Assembly (NCBI RefSeq): GCF_900156045.1
Contig: NZ_FTMX01000001.1
Location: 868,001 to 932,000, forward strand
DNA: 64,000 nucleotides
Source: Peribacillus simplex
Lineage (GTDB): Bacteria; Bacillota; Bacilli; Bacillales; DSM-1321
Reading direction: 5' to 3'
The notes beneath the pieces are model-generated. The model was given only the letters and a program-made list of their open reading frames with translations. It did not search any database and was not told the origin of the DNA. Below are positions 44,574-55,548 of the stretch, piece after piece. Made by a program: the position numbers and the translations under genes. Position 1 is the stretch's first letter. Every line of letters starts with the position of its first letter.

Positions 44574-45926
44574 ATGAGCAACCAACAATATTTGAGTGTG
44601 TCGGCTTTAACGAAGTACATCAAAAGGAAGTTCGATGCCGACCCCCATTTGCAAAATGTATACATAAAAGGTGAAATTTCAAATTTTAAACAACATACAA
44701 GCGGACATATGTATTTTACTTTAAAGGATGAGAAGGCCCGACTCCTCTCCGTTATGTTTGCCGCCAATAATAAAGGGATGAAATTCCTGCCCGAAAATGG
44801 TATGAAGGTACTTGTTAAGGGCGATATATCATTATATGAAGCAGGGGGACAGTATCAGCTTTATGTGAAAAGCATGGCCCCTGATGGTGTAGGGGATTTG
44901 TATTTTGCTTATGAACAGCTGAAGAAAAAGCTGGAGGCGGCAGGTTTGTTTTTGGCAGAACACAAGAAGCCGATCCCGCAGTACCCAAAATCTGTAGGTG
45001 TCATAACATCGCCGACCGGAGCTGCATTAAGAGATATCCTGATAACCATCAAGCGGAGATATCCAATCGCCAGGATCATCGTTTATCCAGCACTTGTACA
45101 AGGGAATAATGCAGCTAAATCGATTGCCAAGGCAATTTCCATGGCTAACGCAAGGGCGGAAAGCGATGTTCTCATTGTCGGAAGGGGCGGAGGTTCGATC
45201 GAGGAACTATGGGCGTTTAATGAGGAGGTAGTGGCTGAATCGATTTATGATTCCGATATACCGGTAATTTCTGCTGTCGGTCACGAAACCGATTTTACAA
45301 TTGCTGATTTTGTCGCCGATATGCGTGCTCCTACACCGACCGGTGCAGCAGAGTTAGCGGTTCCTCACTTGAATGAAATACTCGAGCGCCTGATGAACCG
45401 CAAGAACCGATTGACTCGCTCCATTCAAGAAGCGGTGAATTTTGAACGGACCCGTTTGACCAGGATGGAGAGGTCTTATGCCTTCCGTTATCCACATAAA
45501 ATGTATGAACAGAAGCTGGAACAGCTAGACAAGACGATGGACAGGCTAGGCAGGACCAGCACGCGATATTTCATGAAAAAGAGAGATGAGCTGAATCAGC
45601 TGAACGATATTCTGAAAAAGCAGCATCCTGAACAAGCGGTGAAAAATGCGAAAGATGAATTACAGCAGCATGCAAAGGTTTTACGAAGGGCCATGGAAGC
45701 CATCTATCGGCAAAAATCACAGCAGTTCGTCCATATAACAGCCACTTTATCTGCCCTAAGTCCACTAAAAATCATGGAACGGGGCTATGGTTTGGTTTTT
45801 GCTGAGGATGAGACATTAGTGAAAAGTACACAGCAAGTAACCAAAGGGGATAAGATAGCGGTTTCGATAAAAGATGGAACACTTGAATGTGAAATTAAAG
45901 ATATAAAGGAGCGGATTGAACCATGA
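44574..45926 (+). CDS. xseA: exodeoxyribonuclease VII large subunit
   Basis: 450 aa. N-terminal OB fold ([31 protein letters not shown]), catalytic core [38 protein letters not shown] and [25 protein letters not shown], and a long C-terminal coiled coil. It degrades single-stranded DNA with XseB. Its stop overlaps the xseB start (ATGA), so the subunits are translationally coupled. Confidence 0.96.
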   Translation: MSNQQYLSVSALTKYIKRKFDADPHLQNVYIKGEISNFKQHTSGHMYFTLKDEKARLLSVMFAANNKGMKFLPENGMKVLVKGDISLYEAGGQYQLYVKSMAPDGVGDLYFAYEQLKKKLEAAGLFLAEHKKPIPQYPKSVGVITSPTGAALRDILITIKRRYPIARIIVYPALVQGNNAAKSIAKAISMANARAESDVLIVGRGGGSIEELWAFNEEVVAESIYDSDIPVISAVGHETDFTIADFVADMRAPTPTGAAELAVPHLNEILERLMNRKNRLTRSIQEAVNFERTRLTRMERSYAFRYPHKMYEQKLEQLDKTMDRLGRTSTRYFMKKRDELNQLNDILKKQHPEQAVKNAKDELQQHAKVLRRAMEAIYRQKSQQFVHITATLSALSPLKIMERGYGLVFAEDETLVKSTQQVTKGDKIAVSIKDGTLECEIKDIKERIEP

Positions 45927-46156
45927 CAAAAAAACAGGAAGCTACATTTGAAGAAGCGATGGAGAATCTCGAAAAAATTGTAGAGCAGTTGGAAGAAGGC
46001 GATGTACCCTTGGAAGAAGCCATCTCCATATATAAACAAGGAATGGATTTATCTAGGCTTTGCCATTCAAAGCTTAAGGCTGTTGAAGATCAGTTGACTC
46101 AAATTTTACGCGAAGATGGAGAACTTGAAAACTTCGCTGTACAGGAGGAAGAATGA
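45923..46156 (+). CDS. xseB: exodeoxyribonuclease VII small subunit
   Basis: 77 aa helical hairpin: [33 protein letters not shown] and [13 protein letters not shown] are diagnostic. Several copies bind the XseA coiled coil. It starts inside the xseA stop codon and is followed two bases later by ispA, a common Bacillus arrangement. Confidence 0.95.
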   Translation: MTKKQEATFEEAMENLEKIVEQLEEGDVPLEEAISIYKQGMDLSRLCHSKLKAVEDQLTQILREDGELENFAVQEEE

Positions 46157-46157
46157 C

Positions 46158-47051
46158 ATGGGTACGGCGTCCTTTGAAATGTTTTCTAAAGAATATAAGG
46201 CGGTTATAGAACGGGAAATCGTGGAATATGTCAATAAACTTAAGGCTCCTGCAGTGGTCAAAGAAGCCATGATCTACTCTCTGGAGGCAGGAGGTAAACG
46301 GATTCGCCCGTTATTGGTCTTTGCGGTTCTGGAGGCCTTTGGAAAAAACTTGAGGATGGGGATTCCTGCAGCGGCTGCAATTGAAATGATTCATACATAT
46401 TCTTTGATTCATGATGACCTTCCGGCGATGGATGATGACGATCTCCGGCGCGGAAAACCGACGAACCATAAAGTGTTCGGTGAAGCGGTAGCAATACTGG
46501 CAGGTGATGCGCTTCTTACATATAGCTTTCAATTGGTGACGGATATGATCGATCCCGAGGTGACGGCTGAAATGAAGCTGAACCTAGTAAGCGAAATTGC
46601 GAGCTCTGCCGGAGCCGAAGGGATGGTTGGAGGTCAAGTTGCGGATATGGAAGGTGAAAATAAACAGTTGACCCTTCAGGAATTGGAGTATATACATGAA
46701 CATAAAACAGGGAAGTTATTGACTGCAAGCATCCTTTCCGGTGCTATATTGGCCGGGGCGAATGAAGAACAGCAACTGCATTTACGTGATTTTGCATACC
46801 ACCTGGGGCTTGCTTTTCAAATTCGCGATGATATCCTGGATATTGAAGGGTCAGTCGAGTTGATCGGCAAGCCGGTTGGCAGTGATGTGGGGAATCATAA
46901 AAGCACATATCCCTCTTTACTTACGCTTCAAGGGGCAAAGGAAAAGTTGGAACATCATATAGAACTTGCTCATGCAGCTTTAGGAAATACAACTTTACAA
47001 ACGGGTTTGTTGAATGAACTGACTGATTTAATAGCGAACCGTAATCATTGA
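46158..47051 (+). CDS. ispA: farnesyl diphosphate synthase
   Basis: 297 aa from the ATG at 46158 (AGGAGGAAG upstream). First Asp-rich motif DDLPAMDDDD, second DDILD, plus GGKRIRPLLVF and GGQVADMEGE. It condenses IPP with DMAPP and GPP to farnesyl diphosphate. The dxs gene follows, so the cluster supplies both isoprenoid precursors and chain elongation. A terminator separates it from dxs. Confidence 0.95.
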   Translation: MGTASFEMFSKEYKAVIEREIVEYVNKLKAPAVVKEAMIYSLEAGGKRIRPLLVFAVLEAFGKNLRMGIPAAAAIEMIHTYSLIHDDLPAMDDDDLRRGKPTNHKVFGEAVAILAGDALLTYSFQLVTDMIDPEVTAEMKLNLVSEIASSAGAEGMVGGQVADMEGENKQLTLQELEYIHEHKTGKLLTASILSGAILAGANEEQQLHLRDFAYHLGLAFQIRDDILDIEGSVELIGKPVGSDVGNHKSTYPSLLTLQGAKEKLEHHIELAHAALGNTTLQTGLLNELTDLIANRNH

Positions 47052-47163
47052 TTGTGGCTAAATTTGTTATCAATTGAGGTTTTATGGTATACTCATTGTG
47101 CAAAAATATGTGAAAATCAAAATGAATTTTTTTATTGAAATACGTGATAAAATAGGTATAATA

Positions 47164-47201
47164 AGCCGCCGAAATCACCTGGGTGTTGGCGGCTATTTTT
47201 T
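47164..47201 (+). terminator. terminator after ispA
   Basis: AGCCGCC pairs with GGCGGCT around a 17-base loop that itself contains CACCTGGGTG, followed by ATTTTTT. Confidence 0.85.
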
Positions 47202-47300
47202 AACTTAAAACCAATTTTTCGGTCTAGACATCCATAGTCCTCATTAATGAGGCTTTGTTTATGCTTACCACCGAAAATTACAGAAAGTGAGTGGTCCTGT

Positions 47301-49193
47301 TTGGATCTTCTATCTATAAAAGACCCTTCTTTTTTGAAGAAGATGAATAATGAAGAACTTGTCGAGTTAAGTGTGGAAGTACGTAAATTCCTTGTGGAAA
47401 AATTATCGGTGACCGGTGGGCATATTGGGCCCAATTTGGGTGTCGTCGAGTTGACTATAGCCTTGCATAAAGAATTCGACAGTCCGAATGATAAAATCTT
47501 ATGGGATGTCGGACATCAATCCTATGTCCATAAAATCCTGACTGGCAGGGCAGGGGAGTTCGACACCTTAAAGAAATATAAAGGTCTTTGCGGTTTTCCT
47601 AAAATGATTGAAAGCCCCCATGATGTTTGGGAAACAGGTCACAGTTCGACTTCCCTTTCAGCTGCAATGGGCATGGCGGCTGCCCGTGATATCAAGGGTG
47701 AAAGCAGTTTTATTTTGCCTGTAATCGGGGACGGCGCACTAACAGGCGGAATGGCGCTTGAAGCGTTGAATCATATCGGTGATGAAAAAAAGGACATGAT
47801 CGTTATCCTGAATGATAATGAAATGTCCATAGCCCCTAACGTAGGTGCATTACACACGATATTGGGAAGATTGCGGACAGCAGGTAAATATAACTGGGCT
47901 AAAGATGAATTGGAGCTGCTTTTGAAAAAAATTCCTGCAGTCGGTGGTAAACTTGCAGCTACAGCTGAACGCTTGAAGGATAGCATGAAGTACTTATTGG
48001 TCTCAGGAATCTTTTTCGAAGAGCTTGGTTTCACATACCTTGGACCAGTGGATGGTCATAATTATGAAGAATTGCTGGAGAATTTAAGATATGCCAAGAA
48101 AACGAAGGGACCTGTACTGCTGCATGTCATCACGAAAAAAGGCAAAGGATACTCACCTGCCGAATTGGATACAACAGGGAACTGGCATGGGACAGGCCCA
48201 TATAAGATCGAGACTGGCGATTTCGTGAAATCCCCTAGTAAAGGTCCTGCCTGGAGCGCTCTTGTAAGCGATACTGTCAGCAGGCTAGCTCGTGAAGATG
48301 AGCGGATTGTCGCGATTACACCTGCAATGCCCGTAGGATCGAAGTTGGTGGGCTTTTCTCAAGAGTTCCCAGAGCGTTTCTATGATGTAGGGATTGCCGA
48401 GCAGCATGCTGCAACTTTTGCTGCAGGATTGGCAACGCAAAAAATGAAACCTTTCCTGGCCATATATTCAACCTTCCTGCAAAGAGCTTATGACCAGGTC
48501 GTTCATGATATCTGCCGTCAAAATTTGAACGTATTCATAGGGATCGATCGTGCTGGATTGGTTGGTTCCGATGGTGAAACGCATCAAGGCGTTTTCGATA
48601 TTGCTTTCTTACGCCATGTTCCGAATATGGTGTTGATGATGCCTAAAGATGAAAACGAAGGTCAGCATATGGTCAATACAGCCTTAAAATATAATGATGG
48701 TCCGATTGCTATGCGTTTCCCTCGTGGAAATGGTTGGGGAGTTGTGATGGATACCGACTTAAAGCAGATTCCAATCGGTTCGTGGGAAGTTCTTAAAGAA
48801 GGAACGGATGCTGCCATCTTAACGTTCGGAACAACGATTCCCATGGCTCTTGAAGCGGCGGAACTGCTGGAGAAAGAGGATTATTCAGTCAAGGTGATCA
48901 ATGCCCGGTTCATTAAGCCTTTGGATGAGAACATGCTAAGCAGTCTCCTTGGTGAAAAAATGCCAATCTTGACAATAGAAGAAGCGGTTCTTCAAGGTGG
49001 TTTTGGTAGCTCTGTACTTGAATATGCTCATGATCAAGGATTTTATGGGGCAATTATAGATCGAATGGGAATACCTGATTATTTCATTGAACATGGAAGT
49101 GTCGATGAACTTCTTGAAGAGATCGGTTTAACGACTGAGACAGCCATCAAAAAGATTAAAATGATAACACCCAAAAAAGAAAAAAGGGCCTGA
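47301..49193 (+). CDS. dxs: 1-deoxy-D-xylulose-5-phosphate synthase
   Basis: 630 aa from TTG at 47301, giving [13 protein letters not shown] as in B. subtilis; a longer in-frame extension to 47247 lacks a ribosome site. TPP-binding [18 protein letters not shown] with EMSIAPNVG, the catalytic [14 protein letters not shown], and transketolase-type [15 protein letters not shown]. It condenses pyruvate and glyceraldehyde-3-phosphate, the first step of the MEP pathway. Confidence 0.96.
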   Translation: MDLLSIKDPSFLKKMNNEELVELSVEVRKFLVEKLSVTGGHIGPNLGVVELTIALHKEFDSPNDKILWDVGHQSYVHKILTGRAGEFDTLKKYKGLCGFPKMIESPHDVWETGHSSTSLSAAMGMAAARDIKGESSFILPVIGDGALTGGMALEALNHIGDEKKDMIVILNDNEMSIAPNVGALHTILGRLRTAGKYNWAKDELELLLKKIPAVGGKLAATAERLKDSMKYLLVSGIFFEELGFTYLGPVDGHNYEELLENLRYAKKTKGPVLLHVITKKGKGYSPAELDTTGNWHGTGPYKIETGDFVKSPSKGPAWSALVSDTVSRLAREDERIVAITPAMPVGSKLVGFSQEFPERFYDVGIAEQHAATFAAGLATQKMKPFLAIYSTFLQRAYDQVVHDICRQNLNVFIGIDRAGLVGSDGETHQGVFDIAFLRHVPNMVLMMPKDENEGQHMVNTALKYNDGPIAMRFPRGNGWGVVMDTDLKQIPIGSWEVLKEGTDAAILTFGTTIPMALEAAELLEKEDYSVKVINARFIKPLDENMLSSLLGEKMPILTIEEAVLQGGFGSSVLEYAHDQGFYGAIIDRMGIPDYFIEHGSVDELLEEIGLTTETAIKKIKMITPKKEKRA

Positions 49194-49197
49194 CAAT

Positions 49198-50025
49198 ATG
49201 AAAGTAATGAAAGAAAGAGTAGATGTATTACTTGTAGAACAAGGCTTGGCCGATACACGTGAAAAAGCGAAACGTATGGTTATGGCAGGCCTTGTCTACG
49301 CGAATGAAGAAAGGTATGAGAAACCGGGGGAAAAAGTGCCGGTCGATCTCGAATTTACGATCAAAGGAAAAGTCATGCCTTACGTTTCAAGAGGCGGTCT
49401 TAAACTTGAAAAGGCATTAAGGGAATTTGATTTACAGGTGAATGGAAAAATACTGCTTGATATAGGATCATCAACTGGTGGGTTCACGGATTGTGCTTTG
49501 CAAAATGGCGCCAAAATGTCTTATGCACTTGATGTCGGCTATAATCAACTTGCCTGGAAGCTTAGGCAGGATGAGCGGGTAAAAGTAATGGAACGGACCA
49601 ATTTCCGTTATGTTACACCCGCCGATCTAGATGGGGAGATGCCAAACTTTGCAAGCATTGATGTTTCTTTCATCTCGCTTACGTTAATTTTACCGGTATT
49701 AAAGACCTTGCTCGTCCCGAATAGTGATGTCGTTGCCTTAGTTAAACCGCAATTCGAAGCTGGGAAGGATCAAGTGGGTAAAAAGGGGATTGTTCGTGAT
49801 CCCAAAATCCATAAACAAGTGTTGGATAAGATCATTTCTTTTTCTTTAAAGGAGGGCTATGATATTAAGGATGCCTCCTTCTCACCGATTACCGGCGGTG
49901 ACGGAAATATTGAATTCTTACTTCATTTACACTGGCAAGGTACGAAGGAAGGTGGAGCGATATTGCTTTCGAAAACGGTGGATGACATCGTTGGAGAGGC
50001 CCATGCCCAATTTAAAAAAGAATAG
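49198..50025 (+). CDS. yqxC: TlyA-family rRNA methyltransferase YqxC
   Basis: 275 aa. An N-terminal S4 RNA-binding domain (RVDVLLVEQGLADTREKAKRMVMAGLVYAN) and an FtsJ-like SAM domain with LLDIGSSTGGFTDCALQNGA and VALVKPQFEAGKDQVGKKG. TlyA proteins methylate 2'-O positions of ribosomal RNA; the older haemolysin label is misleading. It starts four bases after dxs, so it is in the same transcript. Confidence 0.93.
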   Translation: MKVMKERVDVLLVEQGLADTREKAKRMVMAGLVYANEERYEKPGEKVPVDLEFTIKGKVMPYVSRGGLKLEKALREFDLQVNGKILLDIGSSTGGFTDCALQNGAKMSYALDVGYNQLAWKLRQDERVKVMERTNFRYVTPADLDGEMPNFASIDVSFISLTLILPVLKTLLVPNSDVVALVKPQFEAGKDQVGKKGIVRDPKIHKQVLDKIISFSLKEGYDIKDASFSPITGGDGNIEFLLHLHWQGTKEGGAILLSKTVDDIVGEAHAQFKKE

Positions 50026-50040
50026 CTAGAACTTTGTATG

Positions 50041-50079
50041 GGCTCCTTTGGCTGAATGGTTGGCTAAAGGAGCTTTTTA
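50041..50079 (+). terminator. terminator after yqxC
   Basis: GGCTCCTTT pairs with AAAGGAGCT (T-rich end TTTTT) around a 16-base loop. Confidence 0.85.
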
Positions 50080-50351
50080 ACTATACATTGTGGGTCATGA
50101 CTTGAATCATTTATCGCTGGATATATAAAATAGGTAAGTACAAATAATAGACTTGTATTCATTTTTAGAGAAAAAGTTGTACAATTGCATAAAAATCCGA
50201 TAACATTAATATTAGCCACTTTCACAAGCGGCCTATTTGCACGTACTGATGACCGAAGCAATCCCGTATTGGGACAGCCTGCTTAAGTAAGAAATGAAAG
50301 TGATGCCATTACCATTAAATGAGCAACAGTTGAGAAGAGGTGCTTCTACTT

Positions 50352-50801
50352 ATGAATAAAGGACAACGACATATAAAAATAAGGGACATTATAACGAATA
50401 ATGATATCGAAACCCAGGATGAGTTAGTTGAAGAATTGAAATTAGCTGGATACAATGTGACTCAAGCCACTGTTTCCAGGGATATTAAAGAGCTTCACCT
50501 TGTAAAAGTTCCTTTAACGGATGGAAGGTATAAATACAGTCTGCCGGCCGACCAACGTTTCAATCCACTTCAAAAATTAAAGAGAATCCTTGTCGATGCA
50601 TTTGTACGCATTGACTCAGCCAACAATTTACTGGTTATGAAGATGCTCCCAGGTAATGCCCAGGCAATCTGTGCATTGATTGATAATTTAAATTGGCAAG
50701 AAATACTCGGGACGATCGGCGGCGACGATACTTGTTTAATCATCTGCCGTTCTGAGGAAGATGCAAAGATCATTTCCGGCAAATTCTTGGACATGCTCTA
50801 A
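50352..50801 (+). CDS. ahrC: arginine repressor AhrC/ArgR
   Basis: 149 aa from the ATG at 50352 (AGAGGTG upstream), the exact length of B. subtilis AhrC. Winged-helix N-terminus ([45 protein letters not shown]) and an arginine-binding hexamer domain with [14 protein letters not shown]. It represses arginine biosynthesis and activates catabolism. recN follows after 22 bases. Confidence 0.96.
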   Translation: MNKGQRHIKIRDIITNNDIETQDELVEELKLAGYNVTQATVSRDIKELHLVKVPLTDGRYKYSLPADQRFNPLQKLKRILVDAFVRIDSANNLLVMKMLPGNAQAICALIDNLNWQEILGTIGGDDTCLIICRSEEDAKIISGKFLDML

Positions 50802-50823
50802 TAATGTTGTGAGGTGACCTAGT

Positions 50824-52539
50824 TTGTTAACAGAACTATCGATTAGGAATTTTGCGATCATAGACAGCCTGTCCGTTTCATTTGAGAAAGGCTTGACGGT
50901 CTTGACAGGAGAAACAGGGGCAGGGAAGTCAATCATAATAGATGCCGTTCATCTTTTGGTTGGGGGACGTGGTTCTGCAGAGTTCATTCGGCATGGTGAG
51001 TCGAAGGCTGAAATAGAAGGATTATTCCAAATTGAAGATGAAAAACACCCGGTCTTTGCCAAAGCGGAAGAGTTTGGCATCGATATGAATGATGGGATGG
51101 CGATACTTCGAAGGGATATCTCACTGAGCGGCAAAAGCGTTTGCAGGGTAAATGGAAAGCTTGTAACGATTTCCACCTTACGTGAGATAGGACGGACGTT
51201 GATAGATATCCATGGTCAACATGAACATCAGGAATTAATGGACGAACGACTCCATCTTCCACTGCTCGATCAATTCGGCGGTGAAAAAATCGCATCTGCA
51301 CTCACTGAATACCAAAAGCTATATAAACGTTATGAAACCGCTTCTAAACAATTGAATGGTTTGAGCCAAAATGAACAGCAAATGGTCCACCGCCTTGATT
51401 TGATTCAATTTCAATTCGATGAAATCCAAAAAGCTGATTTGAAATTACGCGAAGATGAAGAATTGATGGAAGAGCGGAAGAAAATTAATAATTTCGAAAA
51501 AATCCATGAAGCGCTGCAAACCAGTTATAATGCTTTAAATGGTGAGCAGCATGCAATTGATTGGCTTTCAGTAGCCATGAATAATTTGGAGGAAGCGGCA
51601 GGGCTTGATGAAGGTTTAAAGAACAGCTCTGAAACCGTTTCAAATAGTTACTTCCTGCTTGAAGAGGCCGTGTCTAACATCCGTGACCAATTAGACTCTT
51701 TGGATTATGATACAGAGCGAGTGGAATTCATTGAAAGTCGCCTTAATGAAATAAATCAATTAAAACGTAAATACGGGCGGACCATCGAGGAAATCCTGGA
51801 ATATGGGGCCGCTATCGAAGAAGAAGTCGAAAAACTGCAAAATAGGGAAACCCATATAGCGAAGCTTGAAAAGGAAATGAAATCCATCAAGGCAGATTTA
51901 ATTGTCGAAGCAAAGAATCTGTCTGAACTTCGCCAGAAATTCGCTCAGCAGCTAACCAAAAAGATTCATCAGGAATTAAAAGATTTATACATGGAAAAGA
52001 CAATTTTCGAACCACATTTCCTTCAAACGGCCTATACTTTCGATGAATTGTCAGATAGGGGCATCAATCAGTCAGGGCTGGATTCAATGGAATTTTATAT
52101 TTCCACCAATCCAGGTGAACCATTAAAACCTCTTTCTAAAATTGCATCTGGTGGTGAACTGTCGAGAATCATGCTGGCATTGAAAAGCATATTCTCTAAG
52201 CACCAAGGCATAACTTCCATTATCTTTGATGAAGTGGACACAGGTGTGAGCGGAAGGGTTGCGCAATCCATTGCCGAAAAGATCTATAAAGTGGCAACTG
52301 GATCACAAGTACTTTGCATATCCCATTTGCCACAGGTGGCAGCTATGGCGGATACTCACCTTTTCATAGCGAAAAATGTAAGGGCCGGACGCACGAATAC
52401 CTCGGTAAAGCCGTTAATTGAAACTGAAAAAATAAAAGAAATTGGCAGGATGATTTCAGGAGTGGAGATAACGGATTTGACGAAACAACATGCCAATGAA
52501 TTAATCCAGCTTGCCAAAAGGCTGAAAATTACATCTTGA
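50824..52539 (+). CDS. recN: DNA repair protein RecN
   Basis: 571 aa from TTG (GTGAGGTGACC upstream). SMC-like: Walker A GETGAGKS (29-36), a central coiled coil (about 150-370), signature ASGGELSRIMLALK and Walker B SIIFDEVDTGVSG. It acts early at DNA double-strand breaks, tethering ends. Neighbourhood ahrC-recN-spoIVB-spo0A is conserved in bacilli. Confidence 0.96.
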   Translation: MLTELSIRNFAIIDSLSVSFEKGLTVLTGETGAGKSIIIDAVHLLVGGRGSAEFIRHGESKAEIEGLFQIEDEKHPVFAKAEEFGIDMNDGMAILRRDISLSGKSVCRVNGKLVTISTLREIGRTLIDIHGQHEHQELMDERLHLPLLDQFGGEKIASALTEYQKLYKRYETASKQLNGLSQNEQQMVHRLDLIQFQFDEIQKADLKLREDEELMEERKKINNFEKIHEALQTSYNALNGEQHAIDWLSVAMNNLEEAAGLDEGLKNSSETVSNSYFLLEEAVSNIRDQLDSLDYDTERVEFIESRLNEINQLKRKYGRTIEEILEYGAAIEEEVEKLQNRETHIAKLEKEMKSIKADLIVEAKNLSELRQKFAQQLTKKIHQELKDLYMEKTIFEPHFLQTAYTFDELSDRGINQSGLDSMEFYISTNPGEPLKPLSKIASGGELSRIMLALKSIFSKHQGITSIIFDEVDTGVSGRVAQSIAEKIYKVATGSQVLCISHLPQVAAMADTHLFIAKNVRAGRTNTSVKPLIETEKIKEIGRMISGVEITDLTKQHANELIQLAKRLKITS

Positions 52540-52585
52540 AGGGTCGATAAGAAGATTAATTAAACTAATCATAAGCATTCATTGT

Positions 52586-52619
52586 AAAGCTATCCAAAAA
52601 CGGATAGCTTTTATTTTTT
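52586..52619 (+). terminator. terminator after recN
   Basis: AAAGCTATCC-AAAAAC-GGATAGCTTT followed by TATTTTTT. Confidence 0.92.
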
Positions 52620-52700
52620 GCACCTGTTATAAATGACTGTCATGAGGGCTAAATTAAAGGTGTAGCCATTAAGTTTCAGAGAGCGAGGAGAGTGAATGGA

Positions 52701-53993
52701 TTGAAATTTATATGGATAAACAGGATCATCGGTGGAATTCTCCTTGTTTCGCTATTAACATTAGGGTTATACCAGCCATCTCGTGAATATTTTTTAATTC
52801 CAAATCATCTTGTACTATTTGAAGGAAGTCAATATAGTATTTCCAAATCATTGCCTGTTTCTGCAAAAACTTCGGGATCCAGTGATGGAATTTCACTTCA
52901 TGATGAACAAGCCTCGATTACGCTTGGTGCTGAGAAACCAGGTACGAATGAAGTGTTACTCGATGTAGCAGGCTTGCCTGCCAAAAAGGTCGACATCAGG
53001 GTGTTAAAAGACTTTAAAGTCATGCCTGGTGGCCAATCCATTGGAGTGAAGCTTAATACTCTTGGGGTGCTCGTAGTAGGTCATCATCTTATTGATACTG
53101 CGCAGGGGAAAAAATCACCGGGAGAAAAAGCGAAAATTGAAATCGGTGATATTATTACAGAAATCAATGGTCAGACGATAAAGAAGATGGGGGATGTAAC
53201 CCCTTTTGTTCAGCAGGCAGGCGAAAAGGGTGAGGCGTTGAATCTTGTCATTAACCGTGATAACGAAGTGCTCCACAGTACCCTATTACCTCTAAAAGAT
53301 AAGAATGAAGGAACTTACAAATTGGGTTTGTATATCCGTGATTCGGCAGCTGGTATCGGAACGATGACGTTTTATCACCCGGATTCAAAAAAATATGGGG
53401 CGTTGGGACATGTCATATCCGATATGGATACAAAAAAGCCGATTGTTGTTAAGGACGGACAGATTGTTCAATCGACGGTCACATCCATCGAAAAGGGAAG
53501 CAATGGTGATCCCGGAGAAAAATTGGCACGCTTTTCTTCTAATAAAGAAAAAATAGGAAATATCAATCGCAATAGTCCCTTTGGAATTTTTGGGAAATTA
53601 AATCAAGATTTTAAAAATGGAATTAACGATAAGCCACTCCCCATCACCCTTTCCCATGAGGTAAAGGAAGGACCAGCAAAAATCCTTACAGTGGTGGATG
53701 GTTCTGAAGTGGAGGAATTCGATGTCGAAATCGTCAGTTCCATACCACAGAAGTTTCCTGCAATTAAAGGAATGGTCTTAAAAGTGACGGATAAAGAATT
53801 GCTGCAAAAAACAGGTGGGATCGTTCAAGGTATGAGCGGCAGTCCTATCATACAAAATGGGAAATTAATCGGTGCAGTCACCCATGTATTCGTTAATGAT
53901 CCTACAAGTGGGTATGGAGTCCATATCGAATGGATGTTAAACGAAGCCGGTATAAATATATACGACAAAAATAATTATGAAAAGGCAAGCTAA
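52701..53993 (+). CDS. spoIVB: SpoIVB signalling serine peptidase
   Basis: 430 aa from TTG at 52701 (GAGGAGAG nine bases upstream); a GTG at 52692 lies too close to that site. N-terminal signal anchor ([16 protein letters not shown]), a PDZ domain around [24 protein letters not shown], and an SA-clan peptidase domain with catalytic His in [12 protein letters not shown] and Ser in [12 protein letters not shown]. Made in the forespore, it cleaves SpoIVFA to trigger pro-sigma-K processing. Upstream of spo0A as in B. subtilis. Confidence 0.96.
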   Translation: MKFIWINRIIGGILLVSLLTLGLYQPSREYFLIPNHLVLFEGSQYSISKSLPVSAKTSGSSDGISLHDEQASITLGAEKPGTNEVLLDVAGLPAKKVDIRVLKDFKVMPGGQSIGVKLNTLGVLVVGHHLIDTAQGKKSPGEKAKIEIGDIITEINGQTIKKMGDVTPFVQQAGEKGEALNLVINRDNEVLHSTLLPLKDKNEGTYKLGLYIRDSAAGIGTMTFYHPDSKKYGALGHVISDMDTKKPIVVKDGQIVQSTVTSIEKGSNGDPGEKLARFSSNKEKIGNINRNSPFGIFGKLNQDFKNGINDKPLPITLSHEVKEGPAKILTVVDGSEVEEFDVEIVSSIPQKFPAIKGMVLKVTDKELLQKTGGIVQGMSGSPIIQNGKLIGAVTHVFVNDPTSGYGVHIEWMLNEAGINIYDKNNYEKAS

Positions 53994-53999
53994 GAATCC

Positions 54000-54025
54000 G
54001 GGTATCCTTTGGGATGCCCCTTTTT
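54000..54025 (+). terminator. terminator after spoIVB
   Basis: GGGTATCC-TTT-GGGATGCCC (one G-T/A-G irregularity) followed by TTTTT. Confidence 0.8.
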
Positions 54026-54136
54026 AATGGGAAGTTATGGTTAACATAGATTTTAGGTAGGAATTAAATTTGATTTCTTCAAAAAATAGAGGTTTTTTTG
54101 AAATGGTATGATAAAATGATAACGATATGAAGATTT

Positions 54137-54254
54137 TTCGACAATCGCTTTATTCGAATAGCAAACGAAGTCGAAAACAAGAGATATCCGGAGAATAATA
54201 TTGAATTCCTTATATTTTTTCAAAAATAAAAGGAATTTAGTTTCCATTGTCGAA
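54137..54254 (+). promoter_or_regulatory. spo0A control region with 0A boxes and a possible sigma-H promoter
   Basis: 0A boxes: TTCGACA (reverse, 54137-54143), AGTCGAA (54169-54175) and TGTCGAA (54248-54254). AGGAATTT at about 54233-54240, followed after 13 bases by GAAAAG, resembles a sigma-H promoter and is overlapped by the last 0A box. This is the autoregulatory layout known for spo0A; promoter assignment is inference. Confidence 0.6.
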
Positions 54255-54323
54255 AAGTTCAATTACAATAGAATTTAGTCATATAGAAAAAAAGACCAAT
54301 TGTAGTTGAGGAGGAAATCAAGC

Positions 54324-55115
54324 GTGAAAAAAATTAAGGTGTGCGTTGTAGATGATAATAGAGAACTTGTTGGCCTTCTGGAAGAATACATTTCTGCACA
54401 GGAAGACATGGAAGTAATTGGGGTGGCACATAACGGTCAAGATTGCCTGGGAATGCTTGAAAGCGTTGATCCGGATATATTGATCCTCGATATTATCATG
54501 CCTCATTTAGATGGATTAGGTGTATTAGAAAAACTTCGTGAAGTAAAACGGGGTGCTATGCCTAATGTGATTATGCTTACTGCCTTTGGTCAAGAAGATG
54601 TAACGAAAAAAGCTGTTGATTTGGGTGCGTCTTACTTTATCCTGAAACCATTCGATATGGAAAATCTGGCCAATCACATACGTCAGGTAAGCGGTAAAGG
54701 GCAGGCGGTTTTAAAAAATCATAGTCAATTTAGCTATCGTCCCCAAAATGAATCCAAGCCGAAGAACCTCGATGCCAGCATCACGAGCATCATTCACGAG
54801 ATTGGAGTGCCTGCACATATTAAGGGCTATTTGTATTTAAGGGAAGCGATATCAATGGTATATAATGATATTGAACTATTGGGTTCTATCACCAAAGTTT
54901 TATATCCGGATATCGCAAAAAAATACAATACTACGGCCAGTCGTGTTGAACGTGCTATCCGGCATGCGATTGAAGTGGCCTGGAGCCGTGGAAATATAGA
55001 ATCCATATCATCTCTTTTCGGATATACCGTAAGCATGACTAAGGCAAAACCTACAAATTCCGAATTCATTGCCATGGTTGCCGATAAGCTGCGCCTCGAA
55101 CATAAAGCTTCTTGA
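54324..55115 (+). CDS. spo0A: sporulation master response regulator Spo0A
   Basis: 263 aa from GTG at 54324 (GGAGGAAA upstream). Receiver domain with acidic pocket D10, D11 and phosphoacceptor D56 ([11 protein letters not shown]), Thr and Lys switch residues in MLTAFG and ILKPFD. C-terminal DNA-binding domain with [20 protein letters not shown] and the recognition helix in [17 protein letters not shown]. Phosphorylated through the phosphorelay, it binds TGTCGAA boxes and starts sporulation. Confidence 0.97.
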   Translation: MKKIKVCVVDDNRELVGLLEEYISAQEDMEVIGVAHNGQDCLGMLESVDPDILILDIIMPHLDGLGVLEKLREVKRGAMPNVIMLTAFGQEDVTKKAVDLGASYFILKPFDMENLANHIRQVSGKGQAVLKNHSQFSYRPQNESKPKNLDASITSIIHEIGVPAHIKGYLYLREAISMVYNDIELLGSITKVLYPDIAKKYNTTASRVERAIRHAIEVAWSRGNIESISSLFGYTVSMTKAKPTNSEFIAMVADKLRLEHKAS

Positions 55116-55548
55116 CAGGGGTAGGGGCAAAACCGGTTGTAAGGAACAATTGACCATATAAAGGCTAGAGCCGCTAAATATAAATAGGAACTCTCCGTCT
55201 GGAGGTAAAGGACAGGAAGAAGTTGCTTCTTGATTTTTTCTAATCGGCAACTTCAAATTTTTTATGCCGGTTAAAAAAAATTAAACGCCTTTTATTTATT
55301 GGATTTTGAAGGAAATCCCATAAATAAAAGGCGTTTTTGTTTGGTCGAAAAGCCAAATGGCCTTCCCGGATACCCGTTTGCAAATCAAAAGCCTGGAAAA
55401 GAAATTGAGTGTTTTGACAAAAGGAACATTCTATGCAGAAAATAATCACCTGCATTTTGATTGAAGGATTGTTCTAGATGAAAATAATTTGCTGTTTCTG
55501 TTCATAAAATTGGGATATAACAATTATTGAGAGAGGCGGCGTTTCATC
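55116..55548. other. spo0A-yqiK intergenic region
   Basis: Holds the long terminator at 55283-55338 and otherwise no gene. An open minus-strand frame at 55240-55455 crosses the terminator hairpin and is not credible. Confidence 0.5.
55283..55338. terminator. very long terminator hairpin after spo0A
   Basis: AAACGCCTTTTATTTAT continues with GGATTT, and both arms repeat inverted after a short loop (AAATCC, ATAAATAAAAGGCGTTT), ending TTTTT. The stem is about 24 bp with one mismatch, unusually long. It starts 167 bases after the spo0A stop. Confidence 0.9.

Noticed and set aside
55240..55455. 71-codon minus-strand frame downstream of spo0A
   Set aside because: It spans the 24-bp terminator hairpin and shows no protein-like signature.
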